From: Phialophora verrucosa | Lineage: Eukaryota; Ascomycota; Eurotiomycetes; Chaetothyriales; Herpotrichiellaceae | Direction of reading: 5' to 3' | DNA: 64,000 bases | Assembly: GCA_002099365.1 (NCBI GenBank) | Contig: MSED01000002.1 | Location: forward strand, 1,488,001 to 1,552,000 | Shown: positions 12,398 to 24,166 of the stretch, piece after piece | Numbering within the stretch: position 1 is the first letter of the stretch | Layout of the letters: each line of letters begins with the position of its first letter | The notes under the pieces: model-generated | Databases searched by the model: none | What the model was told of the DNA's origin: nothing | What the model saw: the letters and a program-made list of their open reading frames with translations, nothing else | Program-made: the position numbers and the translations under genes

Positions 12398-12914
12398 CTC
12401 AAACGTCGAGGACAATGCACGACCTAGACAGGCAAGATGGCGCACTTTGGCGTGTGGAGGTCTTGGACAGTGTCCGCCAAATACATACATCTTGGCTCAT
12501 TTCTTTCGGCTTTGAATTATTGCATGGACGAGGGCAACCCTTATGATCATCTGGAGATTTATGATCTGCCGCGACAAATTTGCGGAGTTGGTTACTGGAC
12601 GAAGCTCTGGAGAAACTGGAGGACATCTCATCCTGAATTGCTTCCTTGAGTTGACAGTATTTGAGTTGGAATCTTGCTGCCCCGTCGCACAAAACTCAGT
12701 TCGGACAAGGTGTCTTAGCACAGGAGCATGCACGTCGATGAGCGCCCAGCATATTTTCGACGCACAATCGCATGCACAGTCAGCATTGAAGCCATGTTCT
12801 TTCATTTATGCCTCCAGCTTCGAACAGGCTCTGGGCTCTGATTTGTGAATCCTTTTGGTAGCGCACAAGTACACGGTGAAAAGGCCAGACAACGCAAAAA
12901 CCCTTCGTTGCCAA
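12398..12914. other. Convergent 3' intergenic region
   Basis: A 517-bp stretch between two stop codons facing each other (911-aa gene on +, Kre33 on -). It presumably contains both transcription ends. No coding signal is seen. Confidence 0.5.
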
Positions 12915-15900
12915 TCACGCCTCAGCCTTCCTCTTCATTTTTCCCTTGTCCTTATCTTTGTCACTCTTCCTCTTCTTGTTCTGACCCATATCCCCATCCG
13001 AGCGCACCTTCTTGTCCCTCCGCTTCTCTACCCTTGGCGCATCATCGCGGTCCCCGTTCAACTCAGCATTCCCCTCCTCATTGTCATCGAGTCTCCGCTT
13101 CTTGTCTTTCCTTCGTCCGCTCTTCACACTGACGACGGTGCTTGTCCCTGCTTCGCGAACTTGTCGCTCGGCTTGGTCCCACGCCGCATCGTCTGCAGCG
13201 GCGGTGGCAGAGATTTCGTACCTATACGGAAAGGGATGCTTGTCAGCTAGCTTGGTATGATCAGCTTGGCGCTGAGAGTGGAGAAAGGGGAGCTGGGAGG
13301 CAGATGGGAAAGAGGAACGGACGGACGGAAGTGACTAGCATCGTAGGCCGACGGGCAGGCGAGGGGTAGGTAGGGTTGGTTGCAAGAACAGGATCAGGAT
13401 CAGAGACGGGGACACACCTATCAAGCGGCAAGGCATTGATCAAAGCGCGCTGCTTCTCCTTGATCGCCGGGTCGATTTCTGCGCCGTCATCGTCTTCATC
13501 TTCGTGTCCGCCACCTCGCTCACCGACAGTGAGTGCTTTGACGGGCACCCTGCTGGCAGCGGTGCTTGGCAGGTCTGGCTCCGGCGCATTTTCGTGCAGA
13601 CTCTTCTCGACGTCCCCGCCCACCACGGCCCTCAGCGCAGTACTTATCTTCCTCATGACCTTGACAAACATGGCCAATAGCTGATTACTCGGCAGGTTGA
13701 GTTCCTGTTGTACATCGCTCAGATCTTTCCTCTGCAGACCGATCGCCAGTAGAATACTCTGCTGGACGCCGCTCAGCGCGACGTTACAGGGCGGTGCCTT
13801 CAAGCGGCCCGTGAAATACAGCTGCGCCAGTGAGGGCAGGAGATCCAAAACGACGTGGTAATCGAGCAGGTTGTTTGCGTACGAGTCTAGCCTCGCTAGG
13901 TCGAAGGGGGAGAATAAGTTGTCCAGATCACGTTTCGAGAGCGGTTGCACGGGACTCGCGCTCGCGCTCGCGCTCGCCTCGTCGGTGAATTTCGTGGCGC
14001 GACTCGCACTCTCGGAAATGCTCAGCGCCTGCACGCTCGCGAAGCTGCGGAACTGGTAACTCAGCAGGGTTAGAAACCGGCGGTGGAAATCAAGTGCGTA
14101 GGCACTCAGCCAAGAGTTGTCGGTCGCGGTGGAGCTGGAGAGCGGTCGAAGCATAACGCACGAATGCTCCCCCGTCAATTCGTTGGGCGTTTGTCTCAGG
14201 TAGACGGGCGCGAAGGCATGTCGTTTCCAGAATTTATGTAAAGGCTGGGTTAGACCGTATGACACGCCGATGTAGTCTAGATGATCGGGTTTGCGTTCCG
14301 AGAGTTTGCTGAACAGGGGAGGCATACTGTGGATATCTCGCACTTTGATGTCATCGGCGAGGAGGGTGGTGGATTCGAGCTCCGTGTCTGTGATCCGGAC
14401 CATACCATGTTCTGTGTCGGCGATGGTGGTTTCGTCGTTCTCGGTAAGCGAGGTGAACTTCCCTTCGTAGAAATGTGTCAGGAGTTCAAGCGCTCGCGAT
14501 CCGTAGCCCATGTTCAGATACTCTGGGTTTGTGGCGATTCTGACCACCCGGCTCCCTGAAAGCCCCGCGAACTCGCTGTCCTGAAATTGTTGGCTCACCA
14601 GCCACGGGATCAAGTCCCCACCGGCTCTTTGCCCACGGGACAGACTGTTCAGGACGGACTTTTTACTTATACGCCCTTCGAGAGCGACTTGAATGACGCA
14701 CAGCGGCTCGGGGAGTTTATTCGCGTCCTCCGGAATGGGAGGGATCAGTACGAACAGCTGATGCGCTGGTGCATCGGACATGAGTTGCAGGTCGTTGGGC
14801 GAGTTCTTATAATGTGATGCCACGTACAGGGCCATCATCTGTTGTAGGAATTTCTCAGACACTGGGTGGAAGGAGAACAAGGTATCGCGGTTTACGTGCA
14901 CAAGCTCGCAGGTGGACGGGTGGGGCGTGCCTTGGGTGTTCACCTTTGATTTGGGCAGAGTGGCGTCTAGGCAGAGAAGTTTGTTCAACCATTTCTCGAC
15001 GCTGTCGCCGGGAGCGTAGCGGATCGGTTCGGAGAGGGTGATCTCTCGAAGGGAGCGGCCGCCCGAGTAAACCTTCTGGCCGTCTTTAGCCGCTTTACCT
15101 GTCGTCCTGTCGGCGACTTCGACGTCGTCGCCGTTGACGCTGGGACCACCCCTTGACTGTTCGCGGAGCTGTTGGATGAGCTTGAGAGAGAGAGAACGAC
15201 CAGTGCCCTCATAGCCGTTGATCGTGGAAGCCATAAAAACGAGATAGGGACCCATCAGCTTTCGGACTAGCGGCAGAGGGATAGCTGCTGCTTCATCGAT
15301 GACCACCAACTCTGCTTGACCAAGAACATGAGCGTCCTGGGGCTGAATGTACTGGATAGTTTGGCGATGTTGTCTGTGGACATTGATTCGTACAATGGCT
15401 TTGTTGTACTCTGGATTCGTTGACTGTAGTATAGTGTAGTCCACGTGGTCCATATACTCGAGGGCGTCAAAACCTTTCACGACGAATTCGAACAAGGTCT
15501 TTAGATTCTCTGGGCTGGGAGAAGTGATGAAGATATTGCTATAGCCGTGAGCTATTGCGGCAGCCACGGCCACACCAAGAGCAGCAGACTTGCCTCGCCC
15601 CCGAGCGGCTGTTAGCGTGACTGTGCTCCGCAGGGTTTTCTCTGAGATGGCATCAACGAAAGTGAGAAGAGCCTTTGCCTGGTCGACGGTTCTTGAGAGG
15701 GCAACGAGGGGTCCGACGGGCTTGCTGTCAGCCAAGCTGTCTTTTATCTCCTTCAACTCCTTCTGCTCCCGCCGAGTACGGTCCACTTCAGTAGCCGGCG
15801 GTGGCAAAGGTTGTACATTCTTGCCTCCAGATATAGGTAGGACATTCATCTCGTCATCCACAGCCAGGCAAGACTCACAGATACCGAGCGACAGGATGAA

Positions 15901-16461
15901 CCTCTCGTTGAATCTTGCCACGACATCGTCATGCGCCTCCGTGCGATACCTTGAGTGGACATCCATAGACATTGTATACAGCTGCTTCAGACTTTTCATG
16001 CCTTTTAGCAGAAGCAAGACCAACCCCCCGCCCTCGACAGTTTCCACAGTGCGCGCGAGCAGGTTGGGCGTAATAGCCTCGAAGTCCTGCAGAATGCACA
16101 TGCCATATGTATTTCCGAGAATCTTATCCGTCTCCTTGTAGTAGACATATCGGATGTTGTGCAGCGTCACGAACAATTCGAAGGGATCTTCGGTATTGGC
16201 CTCTCGAATGCCTCGCTTGACCTCTTTCCTGATCTTGGTCTCTCGCTTCTTCCGGTGGGATGTGAAGCCTAAGAGGTCCTTCTTGTAAGCCCACAGTACC
16301 GATTTGTTCTGTTTGACGTCGACCGAGGCCATGATATAGTGCAGGTGCACAATCACGTCTTTGGCTCGATCGCCCACCACCACAATGAAACTGCGCTTCC
16401 TCTCCTGGATGCCATTGCGGATGAGCGCCGGGATGCGCGAGTCGATGGCTTTGCGAGGCAT
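12915..16461 (-). CDS. KRE33: RNA cytidine acetyltransferase (Kre33/NAT10)
   Basis: Exons 16461-13418 and 13221-12915 encode 1116 residues. I chose the ATG at 16461 because the canonical N-terminus MPRKAIDSRIPALIRNGIQ starts there; the frame stays open 36 codons further upstream. Visible parts in order: the N-terminal DUF1726/TmcA-like domain; an RNA-helicase-like ATPase with Walker A ARGRGKSAALG at about residues 286-296 and a VIDEAAAIPLP Walker B; a GNAT acetyltransferase with the acetyl-CoA loop RIATNPEYLNMGYGSRAL; the tRNA-binding C-terminal domain; and a Lys-rich nucleolar tail. The family makes N4-acetylcytidine in 18S rRNA and, with Tan1, in tRNA Ser/Leu, and acts in small-subunit assembly. 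The last intron (196 nt) ends ...TATAG and restores the conserved LPLDRYEIS join. The gene is divergent from the GT90 gene. Confidence 0.97.
13955..13978. repeat. CTCGCG hexamer repeat inside Kre33
   Basis: About four tandem copies of CTCGCG. On the coding (minus) strand they encode an alternating Ser/Ala run, ASASASASP, in a linker of the acetyltransferase. The run is in frame, so it changes linker length without breaking the protein. Confidence 0.7.
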
Positions 16462-16835
16462 TTTGGGAATCCCCCAGCCACCCTCCGCCTGAGATTGGGT
16501 TTGGCAATGGGAAGGATGCTGCTTGACTGCGCAGTTCTGCGACGGCAAGCCATGAACTTTTTTCTCCAAAAAATTGAAATCTGGGGAAACTGAGCCACGA
16601 GGCTGAACTAAGCCTAACTCACAAATTTCCTAAGCCTTGTCTCGCATGGTCCTCCTTGCGCAACAACTTTTGAATTAACGGCCACGAATAGATGAGACCG
16701 CGTACCCGGCATTGTCTTCTTCCAGTCCCATGCAGATGATTCAGAGCGCGCAGACTACGCGATGCCGCTGGATAGAAGGAAGTTGTTGACCCGTGCTCCT
16801 TTAATACATCCAGTCGAACCTCGACTCTTCTTATT
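16462..16835. promoter_or_regulatory. Shared divergent promoter, Kre33 and GT90 genes
   Basis: A 374-bp gap between two start codons pointing away from each other. Both promoters must lie here or overlap the leaders. I see no clear TATA box. The layout fits a housekeeping bidirectional promoter. Confidence 0.55.
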
Positions 16836-19800
16836 ATGGCGTATCTCGACGTTCTATGCTTGAGGTGAGAGTGAGAACCCTGATCTTACCCTGCGCCTTA
16901 CTGACAATTTCAGCCTCTCGTTGTTGTCTGCAACATCTCTGGCGCACCACTTCCCACATTCGACGGCATTCGACCGCCCGATTCATAGCGTCGTCCTGGC
17001 CCTTACGGCATGCTCCTTCGCCCTACCGAGCATAAGTCGCGCACTACCTCGACTATTTCAACTTCCGGAGTCAGGGAAAGACAAAGGCCAGTACACAGCA
17101 GTACCTCTAGAAGAACTGGGTGAGGCAAGTGGAAGACTCGCCGAACACCCAAATACACCTCCGCGACAGAATGGGAAGGTCCGCATCTCTGTCCTCGCCC
17201 TGGCTATTTGCGCGCTGTCAGTCCGCATAGAGCTCTACCGACGCATCTCCCTCGCCACGGAATGCACCATAAGCAGCGTTGAGGTGTTCCTACCATTCCT
17301 CCTTGCAGTCTGGGATGCTTTCAGGTCGCAACGCTCGTGGGACCAGCAACAAGAGGAAAGGCCAGACAGCTCCGTATACGAGTCCCTACGGTCCGCAATA
17401 AAGACGTACGTCCTAAAACCGCGGACTCGGCATTTGATCTCTCTCTTCATGGTGTCATATGGATGTTACCTCAGCCAGGGACTATGGGCTTCCTCAAATT
17501 CGACATATATCTGCCCTGTTGCCCTTGGTTTACCGAGAACAGTTCCGCTGATGCAGGTCGGCTCGCTCGTGCTGGACCTCTGCCTTGCGGTCATTGCTTA
17601 CGAGATTGCCCCCAAGGCGGACGGCAGGGGCCTTTCAGGACGGAGATGCGTCGTGCTCTGGAGCTCAGTAATGATTTGCACTTCAGTCGTGTGGGGCGTC
17701 GTGGCCACCGTTCTGTATATTTTCAAGCCCGAAATCAGGCTCTGGCTGTTGTTCCTCTATCCAGCATTGGAGTTTAGGACCATGTTGGCTATGGCAGGTC
17801 ATATTTTCACTTTCTGTGTTTTGTGTATATCGCTTCTACATTGTGTAAGTAGTTCCACCTCGACTTCTGCGCCCCAGGCTGACACCAGCAGATCACGACT
17901 TACGGCGCCTCGGATATGTCGATTTACCTTACCGCTCTGGCGACAATGATACCCGCACTCGAGTTTATATGGTCTCACGAAAATCCTTTTCCTCCAACAC
18001 CCACCTCGGCCACGACTCTCGCCTTTCTACTCATATTCTTCGGTCGATGGACATACCGCCGCATTCAACAAGCTCTAGGCGAAAGAGACCCAATGCGGAC
18101 CTCCCGTCAATTCTTCCTCTTCATTCTCCTGTGCATACTGCTTTTCCCAGCCTGGCGGAAGAAAGAGTTTGTTCACTTCCACCCTATCGACATGCTGATC
18201 TACGACGCCAAGGTCCATCACGACAGATACCTCGAGACCGTGGGTGACACTGGATCCCTGGCCGAAACGGTGGCCAGGTACCGGCAGAGATATAACCGCA
18301 ACCCTCCACCAGATTTCGATGTGTGGTTTGAGTATGCCAAGAACAGATCAGCGCTGATTGTCGATGAGTTCGATCAGATATACGAAGATCTACTACCATT
18401 TCGCGCCATCCCGCCGGCCGACCTGAGAAGGCTGACGTGGGAAATGGTGTCGAATCCATGGAACGAAATCTCCGGCATCACCATCCGCGACGGAGAAGCA
18501 AAGGTGCAAGAGAATGTCCTGCCTACGCATCGATGGATGCTCGAGGGCGTGGCTATCCTCATCAACAGTTTCGCGCGATACCTGCCCGACATGGATCTGG
18601 CGTTCAACTTGAACGACGAGTCGAGAGTCGCTGTCCCGTACGAGCAGATCCAACAGCTCCGCCAGCAAGGTCGATCGCAGGACATGACCGGCAATGTCAG
18701 CTGGTCGGCCGACCGCGCTACAGGCTGGCTCCCAATCCCCGAGCATGAATACCGGGAAACCATCTTCCGCGAAAACTCGTGGCGCAACAGCTTCCGCACG
18801 TTCGGCTCGGTCGGCTGTGCTCCCTCCACACTGTCACGAAGCTCTCCACATGTCTCGTCCCACTCGCACCTCTGCGGCGCCTGCACGGCGCCCCATTCTC
18901 TGGGCCAGTTCCTCGCCAACTGGACCGACGCCGCAGACATCTGCCACCAACCCGACATGGCGCATCTGCACGGTTTCTATCTCTCGCCGGCGGCATTCAA
19001 GGCCTCGCATCAACTCATGCCCGTCTTCTCGCAGTCCAAACCCCACGGCTACAACGACATCCTCTACCCTTCCGCCTGGAACTACATGGACAAAGTGGTC
19101 TATAAGCCCGTCCCCCCCAGCGGCACGCCCGGCACCGAGGACGCCAACCCTGGCTTCCCGGACCCACCCTTCGCGACCAAGAAGAACGTCTTGTTCTGGC
19201 GCGGCGCGACCTCCGAGGGCGTCTCCTCGGAAAGTACCGCCTGGCGCGGCATGACGCGCCAACGCCTCGTGCACATGTCCAACAACCTCACCACGCACCC
19301 GCACGACCGAGTGACCATCCTCCTCCCCGACCCGGCCGACCACACCAAATACAAGTACCAAACCCTCCCCGGGCCGGCAGTCAAACAACTCGGCCTCACC
19401 ACGGACATTGCGATCGTGGACTTCATCGCCCGCTGCGGCGGCCACGACTGCGACGACCAAAAGGCCGAGTTCGCCTTACTCCCGCCCTCGGACTTTCAGG
19501 CCCACTGGGGGTTCAAGTACCTGTTCGACCTCGACGGCGCGGGCTTCTCGGGCCGCTTCCTCCCCTTCCTCCAGTCGCACAGCCTGCCCTTCAAGACGGC
19601 CCTGTTCCGCGAGTGGTACGACTCGCGCCTCACCGCGTGGCTGCACTTTGTGCCGCAGGACGGGCGGCTCCATGGCGTGTGGTCGACGCTCGCGTACTTT
19701 GCCGGCGTCAACGGGACCATGTGGGGGGAGAAGATCTGGTGGAAGGGCCACGACGCCGAGGGCGAGATGATTGCCGAGGCCGGCCGCGACTGGGCCGCCA

Positions 19801-19907
19801 AGGTGCTCCGCAAGGAGGACATGGAGTGTTATTTCTTCCGGCTGTTGTTGGAGTGGGCGCGCTTGACAGATGATCGGAGGGACGAACTAGGGTTCGTGGT
19901 GGCATGA
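16836..19907 (+). CDS. Membrane GT90/CAP10-type glycosyltransferase
   Basis: Exons 16836-16864 (29 nt), 16914-17844 and 17892-19907 encode 991 residues; all three join in frame. The N-terminal ~430 residues carry several hydrophobic spans (for example SVVLALTACSFALPS, VEVFLPFLLAVW, VMICTSVVWGVVATVLYIF) and look like a multi-pass membrane region. The C-terminal half is a lumenal CAP10/GT90 domain with a GATSEG loop, the WGFKYLFDLDGAGFSGR block and the TALFREWYDSRLTAWLHF block near residues 870-910. The family includes Cryptococcus Cap10 and Cxt1 (beta-1,2-xylosyltransferase), acting in the Golgi on cell-surface glycans. The donor sugar cannot be told from sequence. The 29-nt first exon is inferred: it supplies an ATG and a signal-anchor start, MAYLDVLCLSLSLLSATS. 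Confidence 0.9.
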
Positions 19908-20409
19908 ACATGAATACTGACTGTGTGATTGTGTAGAGCCAATGAGATCGCATTGTGTCCCAGTCGGTTGCCCCTGCGTGTCTACGAACGAATAGGAGCA
20001 CCTCGTGGTGTGTTACAGTAGGTTCGCTCGTCTCCAGTATAAAATCAACGTGCATGGCGTGCGTGGCTACGGCGCTCCACAGCTAGGGAAGTTATTCGTT
20101 CAACAATGTCCACTACAAGTCGTGTGGTTCCTCCTATGTATGTCGTCCGTCCGCCCTAGAGCGGATCATCTCATCCTTCAGAATCACTAAGTGCTTGCGC
20201 CCGTCAGTCAACCACCTTTTGCTTCGCATTCGAGCCACGCCTGTCTTTCATCGATGGGGCTGTGAAATGCTAAAGACTGGAAATGAGTTCGAATACTCTC
20301 CGCGCTTGATGGTGGCAACAAAGCATCCCGAGCGCCTTGCCTAGCAGTTGCAGATTCCTCGCCAGAAGAGGCCCTGGGCTATTGCGTGCTCGCTCCAGGC
20401 TCGCCGTCA
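19908..20409. other. Intergenic region after the GT90 gene
   Basis: A 500-bp stretch between the GT90 stop and the 3' remains of the NACHT pseudogene. I see no coding signal and no repeat. Confidence 0.4.
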
Positions 20410-21517
20410 TCCAGCTGGTTTGGCAGAGACTTTCGTGCCGTGTAAAGGCTTGCTTCCGCGACCAAGGACAATGATGCGTATACTACTGTGGGCGCTCGCC
20501 AAGTCTCGGATGAGCACTTCAATCCGCGGGCTTCGGTCTTGTTCCATTCGTCTATGGACTCGTCAATGCCGTCGACGATGAGCCATACAGGCTCCTTGCA
20601 CAATTCTACAATGTTACATAAACATTCGAGCAGAGATTGGACGTCCAAGGGGAGCCTTTGCATAATGGTGCCGGTTATCTCGTCGAAACCTGCCTCGGGC
20701 AGCTGCTTCAGAAGCTGCCATGTAGTGGTTGTGAGCCATTGTAGTATCCTCCTCTGACAGTCACTTTGCGATCAGAAGGAGAAGAACGCGAACTTCGTGT
20801 TCTGGGCCTTCAGCCCGGCCGCGATGCTGGAAGCAAGAACCGACTTGCCGCAGCCCTTTACGCCGCACACACAAAGAACCCGGTCCTTGGGATCCGGAAG
20901 GGCTGCCGCTGTCAGCTTCTTGAACGCCGGCTGGGACCACACCCATTCGAAGGTCCCGGGTAGTTTTGAAGGTATGAAATCCGTTGTGCTCGGCTGCAGA
21001 ATGCCCTTGATTTGTAGACGGTGGGCCAGCTTCGCGGCTTTGGCACTTTCTTCGGCACCGTCAGCTGGGTCAGACAAAGCATTTCGCGATTGGCATACCG
21101 GATGAAGTGCTCTCGAAATCGTCCACGATCTTCAGGGTCAAAAGCGTCTTGAAGCTTTCCAGTCTCGCAGTGTGCACCTCATTTGCTTCTCAAAGCCAGT
21201 TACGGCGAGCTTCAACCTGGCATTCAGGCTATGAGGGTTTCTGGCGCTCGCGACCAGCTTCTTGAGTGATGCTACCTCCGCATGTAACTCGCTCAAGGCT
21301 GCTTTGAAGTGACGGAAACGATATGCCGGTATATCCCTTGCTTTCCATTTGCTGTCGATATTGGTAAGAATCTCGACTAGGAGTGTCAGTTGAACGTCCA
21401 CGCCCTTCGTGGCTTTAACAATATGGGATTGCTTGCGCAAGCCTGAAGGACTATTGCAGTCCCCTTCAAGAGCTCAATCAGCGGCGGTATGGCACTTAAA
21501 ATTGCTAGGGCCTCCAT
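20410..21517 (-). pseudogene. Decayed NACHT/STAND P-loop NTPase (NLR-like) gene
   Basis: Reading right to left: a possible start MEALAILSAIPPLIELLKG at 21517; a helical N-terminal part (21440-21141) typical of fungal NLR-like proteins; a P-loop GVKGCGKS at 20864-20841; then a Walker B-like LIVDGIDES near 20588-20559; then LIRDLASAHSS and IRIIVLGR near 20510-20460. Three stops interrupt one frame (near 21138 and 21129, and TGA at 20774-20772 just after the P-loop strand FAFFSF). A frame change is needed after the start segment and another after Walker B. No pair of splice sites removes these cleanly. Intact relatives run on for hundreds of residues with a repeat domain, which is missing here. 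Such proteins act in fungal self/non-self recognition and programmed cell death; this copy is probably dead. Confidence 0.75.
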
Positions 21518-22189
21518 AATCGCGAGATGGACGGTGGGAATCGCGTGTGGCGGCAGTTAACATAGGAAAGAGGAGATGCGAGGGTGACAGTCTTTGCGAA
21601 GAGAACGATCGTACAAATCCAATAACACGTCCACTGACAAGCGTACCAACGCCCGCAGCTCTCCAGCTGGGTGTCGACGCCATCGGATTGGACAACTTGA
21701 AGCTGCAGCCTCAGCTCGATGTGAGCGCGGCAGAGTGTGGGAGAGTCGTCAGGCTTTCAGGCTGTCTGCAGTAATTGGCGACACGCCAAGCAAGATTCTG
21801 CCCTGCGATTGCCGTTCGCAGCTGCCACCCAAGATCATCTCACGTGGTGCAGAGGGCAAAGCAGCACAGCGGCATGAGCAAAAGAAGGGATGCTTGCTTC
21901 TCTCTAACTTCTCTGCATTAGGCAAGTTCTCGTATGTACGAACGGAACGCCGTGAATCAGTGTGAATCGCAGGCTAAACCATTTCTTTCTGTAGGTCATC
22001 AACCGACTGAAACGAGATCACCGTGCTGGTCATCCGATACAGTATCTTTAACTGATTCCTAATATGTTGTATACATGCCTGATAGTTGGTGTACGCACCC
22101 CCCGAATGATCGGTTCTCCGCTCCGTCTATATATGCATCCCCCTGGACATGGCGGCTTCCCTCCGTGCTATGCGACGCTCCTCACGCGA
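21518..22189. other. Intergenic region upstream of the NACHT remnant
   Basis: A 670-bp stretch between the possible start of the NACHT remnant and the stop of the VOC-fusion gene. The frames present have no recognisable domain. Confidence 0.4.
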
Positions 22190-24166
22190 TCACCTCCTGC
22201 TGCTTGCTTTGCTCCGCCGACTCCTCCTGGATTCCACACTGATCTGACTGACACTGTCCTCCGGCCCAACCTCCCGGTCTGTGACATCCAGATCCTTCAA
22301 CTCCTTCTGCTTACTCACGACACTCGCTGTATCGGCCTTTTCGACCTGTTCTCCCCTCAACTTTCCTATGATCGTCCTCGGAGCATCAACTCTTCCGTTG
22401 GGTCCCAGGTTCGACCTCGCAGAGACGAATGACCGACCCGCATCGGACCCAGTCCAGGTTGCAGCCCTCGACGGCGGGAGCGGGTACTCGGCTGGGTCCT
22501 TTGCGCGGGAATGTCTTGAGCTCGCGCGACTGGGTGCTTTGGAGCCGGCTTTTGTACCACCACTCGAGACAGCATACGTGGTACTTTTGTTATGCACCGA
22601 CCCGCCGACGTGCAGCACAGTCTCCGCCTCCTCGACTTCTCCCTGAACGGCTTCGAAATCATCGCGGCGAGAGCGGCGTGAGCGTGTGCTGTGGCGAGAT
22701 TGGGATCTTGATCGCGGTTGGTCACCGGCTAGGGAGCGGCCCGCTTGCGAGAGACTTCGGCCTAGGCGGGTAAGGCTGCTGGCTCGGGACCGGGAACCTT
22801 CCTTGCCGTCACCTTTTGCGCTGGAGACTTTTGACATCTTCTCCGTGAGCGCGGTGGGGGCGCGGTAGCTCGTTGGTGGTGGTGCACCGCTCTTCTTCGA
22901 GTGCCGGGATGCTTTCGAGGAGGCGTGCGACGCAACTTCAATGTCGCGGGGACCAGGCCCGAAGCCGGAGTCCATGCTCATTCGCCTGGTCACGGACGCT
23001 GGTCGGATGGTACTTGCGTAGTCAGACTTCGGGGACAGGTGACCGTGGTGAGTAATTGCCGTAGGTGCTTGAGGACTAGGATCGTTATCGCGCATCGTGA
23101 TTAATTTCTGGTCGTCGTGATTGCGAGAAGAGTAAGTATATGCTGAGGGAGCGGGTTCAATTGCCCGCTGGAAGCCCCCCTCTCTATTAACGTAACCGGC
23201 ATGGTAGTCGGAGGGCACGGAGGAGTACTCGGGACGCATGACGGCCGCCGGTCCGGTCATGCTTCGACCTACCACAGACGGGCGAGGGGGGTGGAATTTA
23301 TGTGCGTCCCGGTCATCGTCCGGGGGCGTATCTTTGGAGCGATTGCTGAATGCATAGTGCAAGGCTGCACCCGCGGCGACGCCGAGGAGTGTACCGACGA
23401 TTGCTTCACCTGCTCCGCTTCCACCAGCTGGTGCAGTGTTGCTGGGTACTGATGGCGAGGTCGAAATATTGCCTTTGAAGCTGCTGACTAGGTCACGTGC
23501 CACGTTGGCTGCACTGCGAGCTTCGTTGATCAACGTATTGAGAACATCACCTGAGGGTGGTGGCTGCGTCGCTGGTGGTGCTTTCGTCGATGCCGCCGAC
23601 ATATGAGACGGCGCCTGGCTCTTCGCCTGAGAGACAACGCTTTGCGGAGGTGCGACTGTAGTGGGGCCCTTGGTTCTTGCTTGGGAGACCACGCTTCTGG
23701 CCGGTGCTACAGTTGAAGGTGCTTTGACACTTCCAGTCCGATGTGACACCATACTCCTTGCGTCGAGATTCTCCTTATTTGCTTCATCAGTCAAACCTGG
23801 CCTGTAGACCGCCTCGATCGAATTGCCGTCAAAGTCAATCACGGCGGCTGAATAGTAACCTGTACCATCCCGCTGACACGGCTCGCCATGGATCTGCCCA
23901 CCAGCCTTCAAAGCAGCGAGAAAAAAGTCTTGAACGGCCGCTCGAGATGCGGCGGGGAAGGCCACATGAGCGGCACCAGCAGGCACACCCGGGATCTCTT
24001 GTGTAATCCAGAAATCTGCGGGCGTGTTAGGTGGATGTTCCGGGCCGAAACCAATTGTGTGTTCCTGCCGACCCCGGAAGACGTAGCCTAGGGGTTGAAG
24101 TGCCGAGAGGAAGAAGGAGGTGGACGTTGGGAGGTGGCTGACCGTGAGTGTGATCGAGGAAGGCAT
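22190..24166 (-). CDS. VOC/glyoxalase-like domain protein with long disordered tail
   Basis: One exon, 658 residues. I start at ATG 24166 (MPSSITLTVSHLPTS) because the VOC fold begins there; the frame is open 26 codons further up. Residues 1-127 form a vicinal-oxygen-chelate domain: first strand with His11, an AAHVAF strand with His67, and the closing DFDGNSIEAVYRPG with Glu118, a His/His/Glu layout compatible with a metal site. Residues ~140-185 hold two near copies of TVAPxxSVVSQA. About residues 252-274 is a Gly/Ala-rich hydrophobic segment (IVGTLLGVAAGAALHYAF) that could cross or dip into a membrane. The remaining ~380 residues are Ser/Arg-rich, charged and probably disordered (SRSRASSLTRLGRS, RSRSQSRHSTRSRRSRR). 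Function is unknown; VOC members include lyases, dioxygenases and resistance proteins. Confidence 0.85.
   Translation of the reverse strand: MPSSITLTVSHLPTSTSFFLSALQPLGYVFRGRQEHTIGFGPEHPPNTPADFWITQEIPGVPAGAAHVAFPAASRAAVQDFFLAALKAGGQIHGEPCQRDGTGYYSAAVIDFDGNSIEAVYRPGLTDEANKENLDARSMVSHRTGSVKAPSTVAPARSVVSQARTKGPTTVAPPQSVVSQAKSQAPSHMSAASTKAPPATQPPPSGDVLNTLINEARSAANVARDLVSSFKGNISTSPSVPSNTAPAGGSGAGEAIVGTLLGVAAGAALHYAFSNRSKDTPPDDDRDAHKFHPPRPSVVGRSMTGPAAVMRPEYSSVPSDYHAGYVNREGGFQRAIEPAPSAYTYSSRNHDDQKLITMRDNDPSPQAPTAITHHGHLSPKSDYASTIRPASVTRRMSMDSGFGPGPRDIEVASHASSKASRHSKKSGAPPPTSYRAPTALTEKMSKVSSAKGDGKEGSRSRASSLTRLGRSLSQAGRSLAGDQPRSRSQSRHSTRSRRSRRDDFEAVQGEVEEAETVLHVGGSVHNKSTTYAVSSGGTKAGSKAPSRASSRHSRAKDPAEYPLPPSRAATWTGSDAGRSFVSARSNLGPNGRVDAPRTIIGKLRGEQVEKADTASVVSKQKELKDLDVTDREVGPEDSVSQISVESRRSRRSKASSRR

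Noticed and set aside
12855..13260. Overlapping plus-strand frames of 80-130 codons
   Set aside because: They are antisense to the Lys-rich last exon of Kre33 and its intron.
16462..16569. 36-codon upstream extension of Kre33
   Set aside because: The family's conserved N-terminus starts exactly at the inner Met (16461), and the extension is not protein-like.
18834..19460. 208-codon open frame on the minus strand
   Set aside because: It lies fully inside the GC-rich catalytic part of the GT90 gene; composition is a mirror of that gene and no domain is seen.
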